Origin: Pseudeuparius sepicola
Lineage: Eukaryota; Arthropoda; Insecta; Coleoptera; Anthribidae
NCBI GenBank assembly: GCA_963920635.1
Contig: OY987303.1
Location: 55,117,223-55,181,222 of the forward strand
Direction: 5' to 3'
DNA: 64,000 bases
Part shown: positions 12,768 through 23,200 of the stretch, piece after piece
Numbering within the stretch: the first letter of the stretch is position 1
Layout: every line of letters begins with the position of its first letter
The notes under the pieces: generated by a model
Told to the model about the DNA's origin: nothing
The model's database searches: none
What the model saw: the letters and a program-made list of their open reading frames with translations, nothing else
Made by a program: the position numbers and the translations under genes

Positions 12768-12773
12768 TTTATT
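12768..12773 (-). terminator. Ccdc124 poly(A) signal candidate
   Basis: AATAAA on the minus strand, about 80 nt downstream of the Ccdc124 stop. Confidence 0.5.
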
Positions 12774-12851
12774 TTTTTGTAGTACATAAACAGAAATTCA
12801 TAAATAGGTATGTTATATTGAAAACAATAAAATTTCATTGTAAAGCTCATT

Positions 12852-13675
12852 TTAAGCTTTGTTTAACGGGTTTTCAGGCGACTTCTGCCACTCTTTGAAT
12901 ATCATTTGCTTGAGTTGCGAGAGCCTCAGTGATGGATTCTCTTCTTTTAATTCCTTTAGTCTTCGTTCTTCGTATGCCGTGTAAGCAGCTTTCATTCGCT
13001 TTTCTGGATGTTTATCCAAATCGTCGGCTTTACCCCTACAATTTTTTCTGTTATTTAACGTATAATCACACCACCGGTATTTTGCCGAAAGCTGAACCAA
13101 CACTATTGGTCCAGGTTAGAGAAACATCGCTCAATTGAACTCTGCGCAGTAGACATTTTGGGAGCACACTTTTAACGTACCCTAGTACCGCAATTGCTTC
13201 GTCCACGGTTCTGGCCTCTTCGCCTTCAACAGCCAAACGATTTACGTTTTCGACCAATGGGGCATCCAAATGGGTTTCGACCTTCGGTTTTTCGGGTTTC
13301 GCAGAGGCCACTTGCTCCTTCTTCGCATTTATAGAAGCCCTAGTAACTTTCTGGGGAGGAGGGGGTTTCGAAATTTTCAGGGAGGTCATTTCTTTCTCCA
13401 GAAGTTCCTGGGCTTCTTTCTTTCTTAGGAGTTGTTCTTGCCTCTTCTTCTCTTCAGCTTCCTAATGAGAAGTTTTGTTTTACTGCTAGAAAAATAAAAA
13501 TCTTGAAAACCCAAACCTTTTTTTGCTGTTTCTTCTGTAGTTGCTTGTCGTCATCCTTCCAGGCAGCATCTTCGACTTCTTTTTGTTTTTTTGAAGTTTG
13601 CTCGTCTTTTGTTGCCTTTTTGCGTTCTCTAGCGGCGACAGCTTTGGTGTTTTCTTGGGTGAATTTTTTCGGCAT
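12852..13675 (-). CDS. Ccdc124: CCDC124 / Lso2-type ribosome-associated coiled-coil protein
   Basis: Exons are 13675-13517 (53 codons, phase 0), 13461-13181 (phase 0/2) and 13035-12852. Donors are GTTTGG and GTACGT; acceptors are CATTAG and TTGTAG. The 207-residue product starts MPKKFTQENTKAVAARERKK, has the KKQKEVEDAAWKDDDK block, a highly charged coiled coil, the middle block PLVENVNR...ARTVDEAIAVL, and the tail ENPSLRLSQLKQMIFKEWQK then SPENPLNKA. This matches the whole CCDC124 family (human about 223 aa) domain for domain. Family knowledge: CCDC124 and yeast Lso2 bind idle 80S ribosomes and help recovery of translation; human CCDC124 is also reported at the centrosome and midbody. The gene looks intact. 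Its second intron contains a copy of the ACCAACACTA...GGTCCA motif described at 26766. A poly(A) signal lies 80 nt past the stop. Confidence 0.95.
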
Positions 13676-13951
13676 TTTTGTGAAAATTTTCTTGGCAAAT
13701 TTACATAACCTAAAAAAAGTGACGGACACAAAACACAAAAGGATCTTTCTTAGATTCTTCTTCTTCTTAATTTTTTCGGGTTTTGCTACAGTCAAATCTA
13801 ACCCCGAAAAGGCATTTTCACAAATATGTTTTATGCAGCAGTTTTCCTGCGCCTGCCGAGGCGGTAAATTAGGATGTCGGTGACCGGTCCATCCGGCGAC
13901 AAAATGGTGGTGCCACATGTGGCTGTTAAACCTCTGAGTCGGCGGGCGGAG

Positions 13952-13982
13952 TTATACTGCTGGTTGTTTTTTATATGCTCTG
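13952..13982. repeat. Solo end of the CAGAGCATATA MITE family
   Basis: ATACTGCTGGTTG...TATATGCTCTGG matches one terminus of the 10565 and 17756 elements; the rest is absent. Confidence 0.6.
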
Positions 13983-14046
13983 GTAGAGGTAAGAAGGAGC
14001 ATCTCTGTCTCTGTGTTATAAAATTGTCCGTCAAAACATTGAGGTA

Positions 14047-14195
14047 GTATGGTCAACAATGTATTTTGCATTGTATTTTGTCTCCGGGAAGCGCATCGAA
14101 TTGACTTGTCATTTCAATGGGGAAGCGCATGGTGAGCCAGAGAACTGTCAAACATGACAGCCGTGAGCAGTCTTTATTAATAAATCAGCCAATGA
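14047..14195. repeat. Second copy of the 8247 MITE core and one end
   Basis: Shares the core GGTCAACAATGTATTTTGCA through GTCTTTATTAAT with 8320-8420 in the same orientation. It carries about 34 extra bases in which GGGAAGCGCAT is repeated, a slippage-like change absent from the 8.3-kb copy. Confidence 0.75.
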
Positions 14196-14420
14196 TAAAT
14201 GTTTTTTAAAAAGTTTCATTTCAAAATAAAACGCAGTGGTGGCTCGTCAAGGGAGCAGTGTGCCTCCTCTGTAAAAAAAATCTCAAAATATAATGTACAA
14301 TTTGCGCATTGGGCATCTATAGGTACCTAATAAAATATTTTTTCCGAAAATCAATCAGAAATATTGACATTTTTGATAACATTTTTGAAAGAAAAAGTCA
14401 ATATTTCCTTGCACTTAGTC

Positions 14421-14433
14421 GTTGCCAGGCAAC
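14421..14433. promoter_or_regulatory. X-box-like palindrome
   Basis: GTTGCCAGGCAAC resembles the RFX-factor X-box (half-sites GTTGCC and GGCAAC). The nearest gene start (Ccdc124, 13675) is 750 bp away, and a nearby imperfect inverted TTTCCTTGCA/TAAGGAAATA region makes a repeat origin possible. Confidence 0.25.
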
Positions 14434-14562
14434 GGAAAGTAACTGTTAGGAAATATTTATTTTTGTACTGTAAGGAAATATTATTTCCTTACAGTTATTT
14501 ATACACTAAAAACAAGTTGATTGTAATAATTTATGTTCTTTGAGTAATTTTCGATTTTCGGA

Positions 14563-14705
14563 AAAATAGTATGTATACCTCGTAGGAAAAGCCACATTCC
14601 CCGACTCCGTTTTGCCAGTCTCGGCTTACGCCTCGACAGGCAATCTTTACGGTCGTCCGGGAATGTTCAGCTTTTCCTACTAGGTACACAATGTACTATT
14701 TCTGA
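14563..14705. repeat. Palindromic mini-element
   Basis: Arms AGTATGTATACCTCGTAGGA...GCCACATTCC and GGGAATGTTCAGCTTTTCCT...ACAATGTACT flank a GC-rich core. A miniature inverted-repeat insertion is likely. Confidence 0.65.
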
Positions 14706-16198
14706 AGGGTGTATTTGAACTTAGGACGGCAATATACGCCGAAAGGGTTTAACTTTGAGGGCGAAAAGGGTTTTATGATAATTCGGCCCATCGACTATTG
14801 GAGGTCTTGAACAATTTTGATGCGGAATCCTCGAAAGCGGCTGGACGGGATCGAATTTAAGCTTTACTTCCAACATGTAGGTACGGGTTGAAGTTGCAAT
14901 AATTGATTTTAAATTAATTTCTTGATGAGCCGATATACTATAGCTTAATTTTATGGAAAAAAAAAACACAAGACATTTTAATTAACAATTTTTTATTATT
15001 TATTCTACAAAAATTCGATTCTCATTTTTAGTATAAAAAAACTATGTACAAGTCTTTGAGATAGGAAGAGTTTTCGGGATACTTTCAATGGCAACACGCT
15101 GGACCAGATAACTACTATTTTACAGTCAATACTATTGATAACGTCCAGGGTTTTGCCGATGAAACCATCCCCATTTAATCTAGATTTTTTTACCTAATAT
15201 ATTACACGTAAAATTACAATGGACAGTCTGAGAATTTAGGGAGAACCTGCTGGAAATGACATATTTATGATTTTTAAATTTTAGAACAAGTTTTTAAAGT
15301 CACCGGGCCATTTTTTAACTCAACGTAGTTTCAACTGACTGCTCAATGCTCTCATCGAAAATAAAATCCATAGGATAGAGATCATATATAATATATATAG
15401 GTAGAGGGCTGAACAAGTCCCTTTTTATGGCAAATTGTGGATCTGCGCATGGGCCTATGGAACATGCGTATTAGACCTTTAGACCGCGCAATTCAAAACA
15501 GTGTTTGTTTTTCTGAATTACTATTTCCCTACAAACTTGTGTATTGATAATAAATTAAGGTCACCTCAACGTGGACTGGTCAAGACTTCGCGATAACTAC
15601 AACTAGGTTCGTTTATACTTGTAAAACTAGTTTCGTCCAAACTACTAGAATTTGCTTCACTGATGCTAGAACTTGACTATTGTTTTTATTTACCTTTATA
15701 ACTTTAACACTAAAACAAATAAGCTACTATTAGTTTCTTACACCACAATCATGTCAATATACTTACTTAAATGATGGCATTTTTAATTAGCTGCGTTTGA
15801 CTCGTTTCGTTTTTAAACACTCTGGTGTAAAATGAGCAGAACATATTCGAGATGATCACTTAATTAGATAAAACACTCAAACAACTAAAACGCGAAGAAA
15901 CTATTAGTAATTAGCTGAAAATCGAAAAAATTGTGCCACAAAGCGTCTATGATGCAAACAACGTTAGGTTATACTTAGTTTGTCGCTGTCAAAGAGTGTC
16001 AAGTTTCACAAAACACTACCTCAAATTGCAAATAAATGCGCATGTCCACTGGGTCTATTATTACTATTTTTTACTATTTTATGATTTTAAATTCGTCAAA
16101 GATTTTCTGCGCATCCTATGTATAAAAATATCGTTCAGCACTCTATTATGATCTCTATGTATAAACGAGATGTTTCAAACAGAAAGAACGTTTAAAAA
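14706..16198. other. Intergenic, no gene recognised
   Basis: Lies between Ccdc124 and the 3' end of fat. Only short unsupported frames and AT-rich sequence are visible. Confidence 0.4.
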
Positions 16199-16812
16199 CT
16201 TGGGTAATTATGGAATATACCGTATGCACCGCCCGATTTTCTTGAAATTTTGGCTACCCCCCGATTTTCGAGGTCCCTGAACACGAATCTGACCTCAGTT
16301 TGTGGTGCTCGCAAGTAGTTTCCGAGAAAATGAATTTTCAAATTTCCTTTGTCACCTCACTTTTCACGGCGTTATTTGTGGTTATAATCCAAATGGAATT
16401 TAGCTCAAACTGATCACCACCCTATTTTGCACCTTTTGCCACATCGAAACTTCGCGACAACCAAACAGCGGCCGGGCCGGTTGTACACACGGCAAAAATC
16501 TTTCAAAATTTCGGGTTTTCCGCGGGTTGTCGCGAAGTTTCGATGTGGCAAAAGGTGCAAAATAGGGTGGTGATCAGATTGAGCTGCATACATTAAAAAT
16601 TCATCCGGATTATAACCACAAATATCGCCGCGAAAAGTGAGGTGTCAAAGGAAATTTGAGAATTCATTTTCTCGGAAACTACGTCCGAGCGCTAAAAGCC
16701 GAGCCGAGCTAAAAGCAGATTCGTGTTCAGGGACCTCGAAAATAGGGGGGTAGCCAAAATTTCAAGAAAATCGGGCGGTGATACGGTGTGTTCCATAATT
16801 ACCAAAACTTGC
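16199..16812. mobile_element. Foldback element abutting the fat 3' end
   Basis: Near full-length palindrome of 614 bp with arms of about 270 bp. The left arm starts CTTGGGTAATTATGGAAT and includes CACCGCCCGATTTTCTTG; the right arm mirrors it. The centre has GTTTCGATGTGGCAAAAGGT against ACCTTTTGCCACATCGAAAC. No coding frame. Confidence 0.85.
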
Positions 16813-16830
16813 CCTACCTAAGTATATTAT

Positions 16831-16836
16831 TTTATT
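16831..16836 (-). terminator. fat poly(A) signal candidate
   Basis: AATAAA on the minus strand, 128 nt after the fat stop codon. Cleavage 15-25 nt later would fall at about 16806-16816, right at the edge of the foldback element 16199-16812. Confidence 0.55.
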
Positions 16837-16963
16837 CGACAATAAAAAAAGAATGGCTGTCAATTCGACGCGACCCTCCCCAAACCCGCTGACCCTCCCC
16901 GCAAATATGGCAACCGGCAAGACACACAGAAGAAAGTAAAGAACAACACCGTCGCATCCCCCC

Positions 16964-17244
16964 CTACACGTACTCCTCGCTGGGCTTCGGCCCGCTGGGC
17001 AGCCGCAGCGCGGCGGCGACGACGCGCCCGTTCACCGAGTCGGGCAGCTCGGCGATGTCCTTGAACACGCCGGCCAGGCTCTCGAAGTTCGGCCCCCAGT
17101 TGAGCAGGTAGTCCCAGCCGGCGCCCGGCGGCCGGTAGGGCGGCGCCGGCTCGTCGTCGGACGCCATCAGCGTGCTCATCGAGCCGCGGTAGGAGGAGTC
17201 GAAGCCGTCGTAGGGCGGCGGCGACCGCGACTTGCTGGCCGCGC
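16964..17244 (-). CDS. ft: fat last exon: conserved C-terminus
   Basis: A 281-nt exon. The acceptor CCCGCAG precedes 17244, in a C-rich rather than T-rich tract. It reads [20 protein letters not shown], then [21 protein letters not shown], and ends [10 protein letters not shown] and TAG. The [12 protein letters not shown]...[11 protein letters not shown] block is a hallmark of the Fat C-terminus; I recall it as an Atrophin/Grunge-binding region in flies, but nothing here proves that. The 3'UTR appears short (about 130-150 nt). Confidence 0.95.
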
Positions 17245-20200
17245 CTGCGGGCGACGATTGGTCGGATTAGGGTGGGGGCGTGGCGAGAACGGTGTCTACC
17301 GTTCTTGGGGGCGTGGTCGACGGGGTGGGGTCGGTGAATGGGCGGGACCGCCGAAAATTTGGCCTTGAAAAGGGAGACGAAAGTTCCGCCCTATAATAGC
17401 GCCGTCCTTCTTTATCGGTGTAGCCAAAATGATGGTTACGTTTGCATTGAATAATTAGGCTCGATACGTATTTGTTGCGTACACCTAACACACTGACGTA
17501 AGCGTGCAAGGATCGAATACGTCAAGTTTCAAAAGTATAGTTAAAGCATCTTTTGAAAGGTAACGCCAAAACGTCTCCTGAAGGTGACTTGAAGGTTATT
17601 CATATCCCTTTGTTGAACGTTTTTTTGTTCCTCTTGAAATAATTTCTTAAACGTTTGACATATTCTTAAATTGCAATTTCTAGTTGCTTCTTTACGGTTG
17701 ACGTATATTCTAATCATTCGGCTCATGTCGGGTGTTTACGCACTAAGGTTGGTTGCAGAGCATATAAAACAACCAGCAATATAACTTATTCTTGAGAAAT
17801 CATCCGCAAATTCAATGACCTTGAGCCATATTGGGGGAATAGAAGTCAGAGGTGTAGTCGGGAAAATCAATTCAGAAATACAGAGTAGTATTGGTAAAAG
17901 TATATAGTGTGTGGTAAGCACAAGCAGCTTTGACTCCTTCCTGGGATTCTTTATTTAAAGATACTAGCACAAAGCACAATTTACAAAACACACTCCACGG
18001 CACTGTAATATCTCTCATACAGTCAAAAAGAACTGCCCAATCGCCCCGACACTGCATCCATTTGACAGAATCTATTCCCAAATGGCGGCTGCGCGAACAG
18101 GTGCGCTGAATTTTCCCGCCATGGGGAGTAATGCTGCTGATTTTATATGCTCTGGTTGTACTAAGTTTACGTCAACCGTAAGTCCAAACTTTACAGAGAC
18201 AGTGGAACATAACATTGACCACCACGTGACTTATTCTCTTATTGGTCTGGCCGTCATAAAATGTCAAGTGTTTACGCGGAGAGCAGAATGCAGGGCCGGC
18301 TCTTTCCTCAGTCGTGTTTCCTGCATATTTTAGATCGGATCGCGAGCAGTATATTCTGTAAATTTATTTTGGTAAAACACAATTTTTAGAACTTCTAAAA
18401 GAATTAGTTCAGAATTACAAGCCACTGGGAATCTCATATTAGCCAGACCCTGGTAATCGATAGCAATGCGGTCATGTGTAGGGCTTTGCTTCAACTTTCT
18501 GCTATCTAATTATTGTCATCAATTTAAAAATCGCCAACGTTCGCAATATCAGTCCTATTTTTCCCTGTCAACGATTTACTACGATAATTTTATAAAAATG
18601 TTCGCGTGGTCATTCTGCGGCTATATTCACAACAAAATATCGATGATGTTTTGTGGTGACAATCGGCTTTATAACATCGAAACTACTTTCCAAAACCGAG
18701 GACACCCGATTGGATCTCGGATCAGAAAAAGGATCTGCTGCTGATCGCAAAAATTTTACAGTTAGGTTAGGTAGTAATGTCTCTTCATATATTTTTAATG
18801 GTACCACAAAACAGCAAATAGTGATATAAATATTACTTTGGCGGCGCTGACAAATAAGGATAGCTCTAATGCGGAACCTTTGTCCCTTTCTTCAAGGCAA
18901 AATTTTCAGTGGATTCGTCTATTTCCGAATCATTTTATATATTAGGTAGCATTAGCTAGCTTTGATGTGGTCAGTCTTTTTACAAAAATAATATCCCTGT
19001 TGACAAATCATTGGATGTGTTACGAAGAAGTAGTTAGAAAAAGATAGTAGAAAGGACAAATTTGAATGTAGATGCAATATATTGGAACTAACAACACTAT
19101 ATATTAAAACAGAACCACTTATTTTAAACTAGGAAATGAATTTGACCAGCAGGAATTTGGAATGGCTATGGGGTCTTCTTCATAAGCAATTTATTCATGG
19201 AAGATTTTGAACAAAATGAGTTGATTACATTAATATGTTCACCAACCTAATGTTTGGTGCAGATAATTTTATGTAGATGACATAGGTATTTATTATATGG
19301 AAACAGAAATTTGAGGAGGAAATTAAACATATAAAACATGTTCCTAAGAAGAATAGTTATCCTATTGAATTCGTTCAGCAAGTTCTTCAAGATTGCCAAC
19401 AAAATAACAATGCTAATATAGAACTAGAGAAATTAATTTGGTGGACCGACCAGCAAATTTAATTATTCCTCATATTCCTGAAGTATCAGATGAGCTAAAA
19501 CGCATAGGCAATCTTTTAATGTCAGAACAGTATTTAAATCCCATACATTAAGATCGACGCTAGTTAAAACGAGACCATTTAATGAGGTACAAAGTTCAAA
19601 AAATTGCATTAATAAAATTGCTCGTGAATGTGGAAATTTCTGTGTAGGGGAGACTTGTAGGTTATTTAATGTCCGTTAAAAAGAACATAACAATCATATC
19701 AGGCAAAATCAAATTTCAAAGCCAAAAATATGTGACCACTCTTTTAATAATACCTAATCATAGAATTATTTTGTGGGATGGGTTCCAACCAATTCCCAAG
19801 GATGTGTCCCTCAGTACTGAAGTTCCTTTTTATAACTCGTGTGGTTTATTTGCTTTGGCACTCAGCAACTAAATTTCACATTCGTCATAAAAGTTGAACT
19901 TCACTCCCTTAGTAGGTACACAAATAACTATTTTTCTCCTTTATCACTTCATCCGTTTATACTTTTTTCGGAGACTATTTTTTTTTTGGTTTTAATGGTG
20001 GGAATAGTATTTGTATGTCTAATATACAGGGTGATTCACTTTTATTCTAGATCACTTCAACAGATCATAGAAAACCATAAAATATGACTATTTTCTGGTA
20101 TAACTTTTTATCCACAGTTGCCTCGTCTACGAGTTACAGGGTGTTTAAATTCTCAAATTTTTTAACGTTTTATTTTTTCTTTTTACAACTCTTAAAGATA

Positions 20201-23200
20201 TTCAAACGAAATTTGGTAAGTGTCACAAAATGTGATAATACCAATTTCCTAATATAATTAACCAGTGGTGGAGATATGGGTAGACACTACAAGATAAATA
20301 CTAATACGGCCTTCCGCAGAATTTCCTTTGTGCACCTAGGTAACTTTTTTTTATTCTGAGCAGAAACTGTGTCTTTTTGTATTTGCCACAGTTTCAAGGC
20401 AAATTTGATTTTTCCGAGATAAATGCAAGAAAAAAATGTAATTTGAAAGAGTTCCACCTTCTGCTTTCTATTTGGCCAGAGGGTATCAAAACAAAGTGTC
20501 ATAGTTGAGAAAAGCAAAACTTGCCAGTCAAAATAGTAATATTTTATGGTTTCCTATCATCTGTTGAAGTGCCCTAGAATAAAACTGGATCAAAATAAAT
20601 ATACAGGGTGTTCTAAAAAATAGCGTCAAGAGGTAGAGCATGCCTCGGGGAATTCGAATCACCCCTATGTATATTATCATTTTTTTTAGTCAAAATGTCA
20701 CTTGTGAGGCATAGTTGGTTTCAGTGAATCGAGGAGAATCCGAAACTTAAAATAATATACAAAGGGTTCCGTTTAAAAAACAAAAGCGAATGTCGAATAT
20801 ACGTTAAAAAGTGATGACATTTATAAAGTAACATTGTATCTCAAAACAGGGGAAAAGAGTGAAAAAGGTTCCACTTTGCATACTACGATTATAGCCAAAA
20901 CAACCTGAAAAAGTCGAAAATCGCAGAAAAACCGTAACACCTAAACTAATTTAAGGATAGGGTTTCACAAGACTCTCGAAATTCGAGATTTCTCGTCTTG
21001 TCTCGTCTCGATTGCGAGACAAGATCGAGATAAGACTGCATTTTTTGTCGAGACAAGATCGAGAAAAAGGTTTAAAGAGAAATTTTTTCGAGATTTCTCG
21101 ATCTCGAAATGAAAAAAATGTTTTATCCAACCAATTTATCAAATAAATCCAATTTTGGTGTATGAATTTTTCTATTATTTAATGACATGTTTCTTTGAAA
21201 AAACCTAATTTATGAAAAAAAATTGTTAATGTTTAATATTGTTTTCTAGAATTTGTAGGTACCTGCGCAGTCGTGGTATTTTCAGCTTTGGGATTATAAT
21301 TCGTAAAATTAACGAAAGGTATTATCGATAATAGGCACACCACTTGTTATATTACCCCTGAAAATACGTGTAGTTATTTATACTTCAATCAAGTACAATC
21401 AAGGTTTAAGTTTGAGTTTTGTTGACAACGATGTTGCAGTAACGGTTGGTAAGGTCCTAACTTTTTAACAACCATTATTGCGACAATCGTTGTCAACGAG
21501 CTTAATAAAACTCTAGCTTAAACCGCATGTACAATCGGGCCTAAGTAAATAAAAATTACTCGAAAAATTATGAACAAAGTTTCAAGACTCTCGAAAAGTT
21601 CGAGAGTCTCGAATCAAGATCGAGAATTGTTTTCGAGAAAGACATCCAGACAAGAGTATGTTAATTTCTCGTCTCGTGAAACCCTAATTAAGGACACCAA
21701 TTCTGGGACACCCCGACTTATTTAACAATAAGTCCGCTCACCGCCCATGCTGCCGCCGTGCGGCTTGTCGCCGCCCAGGCTGGCGTCGTCGTACTCGACC
21801 TCCGAGCAGGTGAAGCTGTCGTCGCCGCTCTCGTCGGTCGCCGCCGAGCCGGGGGCGTCGGCGCCGGCGGCGGTGGCGGGCGGGAGGGGCGGCGGGGGCG
21901 GCGCCCCGCCGCCGCCGCCGCCTCCGCCGCCGCTCGAGCTCGACGCCCCGCCCAGCGTCGAGACGAGGCTGGGCGGGCGCGCCCGCCTGCCGGCCGGGTC
22001 GGCGGGGGCGGGCGCGGGGGCGGGCCGCCGCCCCGCCGAGCTGCGCCCGCTCAGCTGCGACAGGGCGGGGCTGTTGAGGCTGCGCTCGCTGGCGCTGTGG
22101 AGGGCGTCCTTGCCGACGCAGCCTGCAAGAGAGTACAAGCAATGACCGAAAATTCGAAAGGAGTTATGTCAAAATAATAAATTATGTCACAGGGAGCAGA
22201 AGTGGGTCTTTTTGTGCCGACGCCTGATGGCGAAGTACAAAAAGGCCTTCTACTCCGAGTAACATATACTATTTTATCTTCAAGCGAATGTAATAACTAG
22301 AATCAAGTCAAATCGAGAAACTACTAATTATTTCAATGGCAATGTCATATACTATCGAGTTTATTTTATCGTAGGTTCAATTGCGCGATTTTTCTTATTT
22401 CTCATCGAGCCGTATTTAAGCAATTTTAAGTGGTTTCAAGAAAAATAAACCATCTTCATATACAGTGTGTTTCACTTTGAGTCGAAACAATTCGTATTTT
22501 TCATGGATAAAATAAACTGCTCCAAAAAATCACTGCTATCAGTCACTGTGGCATAAATGGAGCAGTCGCATCCTATCACAGCTCCACTAAAATCGCAGGT
22601 CAGCACATCTTTAATAATTATTCAATTTCGCATTATTTCCCAAAAATTTTTGATGTTTCATCCCATTGTATCTGACAAAATGGTCGTTTTCAACGGTAAA
22701 AACATAAAAAAGTTAATTACAATAATTTCAATAGTTTTTATAATTTACGTTGTAAAGAGGTTACAATTTTGGGTTTCCATATTAGTTCGACTCTTCAACT
22801 GTTAAAACATTGTAAGGTTACTTCCAATATTTTTGCCTGGAAGTTTTATTGAGACACGAGACGTTTACAATTGGAAAGTGAATAATTATTATAGACTAAA
22901 AGAGGTCCATTTTTTCATTTTCACCTGTTTTACTATTAAAAAATGATAATATAATCGAGGTCTACAAGACATTCATTTTGAAGGCCACGGAGAACATTAT
23001 TCATTACTCTTCGGAAGGTGCTGAGTGCATTTTTGAGACCAAATGGCAAGCTTTTAAATTGATAGTGACCGGTGTCTGTAGAAAATGCCGTTTTGGGTCT
23101 GGTGACATCTTGGTGAACCCCTGTATAACTTAGAGTATATACATAGAGCGGAAATCGGTCCATCTTTCGAAAAATGTGGAAATGTTTAGACTCAAAGTGA

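Noticed and set aside
21738..22177. Three further frames of over 130 codons over fat exon d
   Set aside because: They arise from the GC-rich Gly/Pro/Ala repeats; only the SERSLNSP...[13 protein letters not shown] frame matches Fat and splices in phase.
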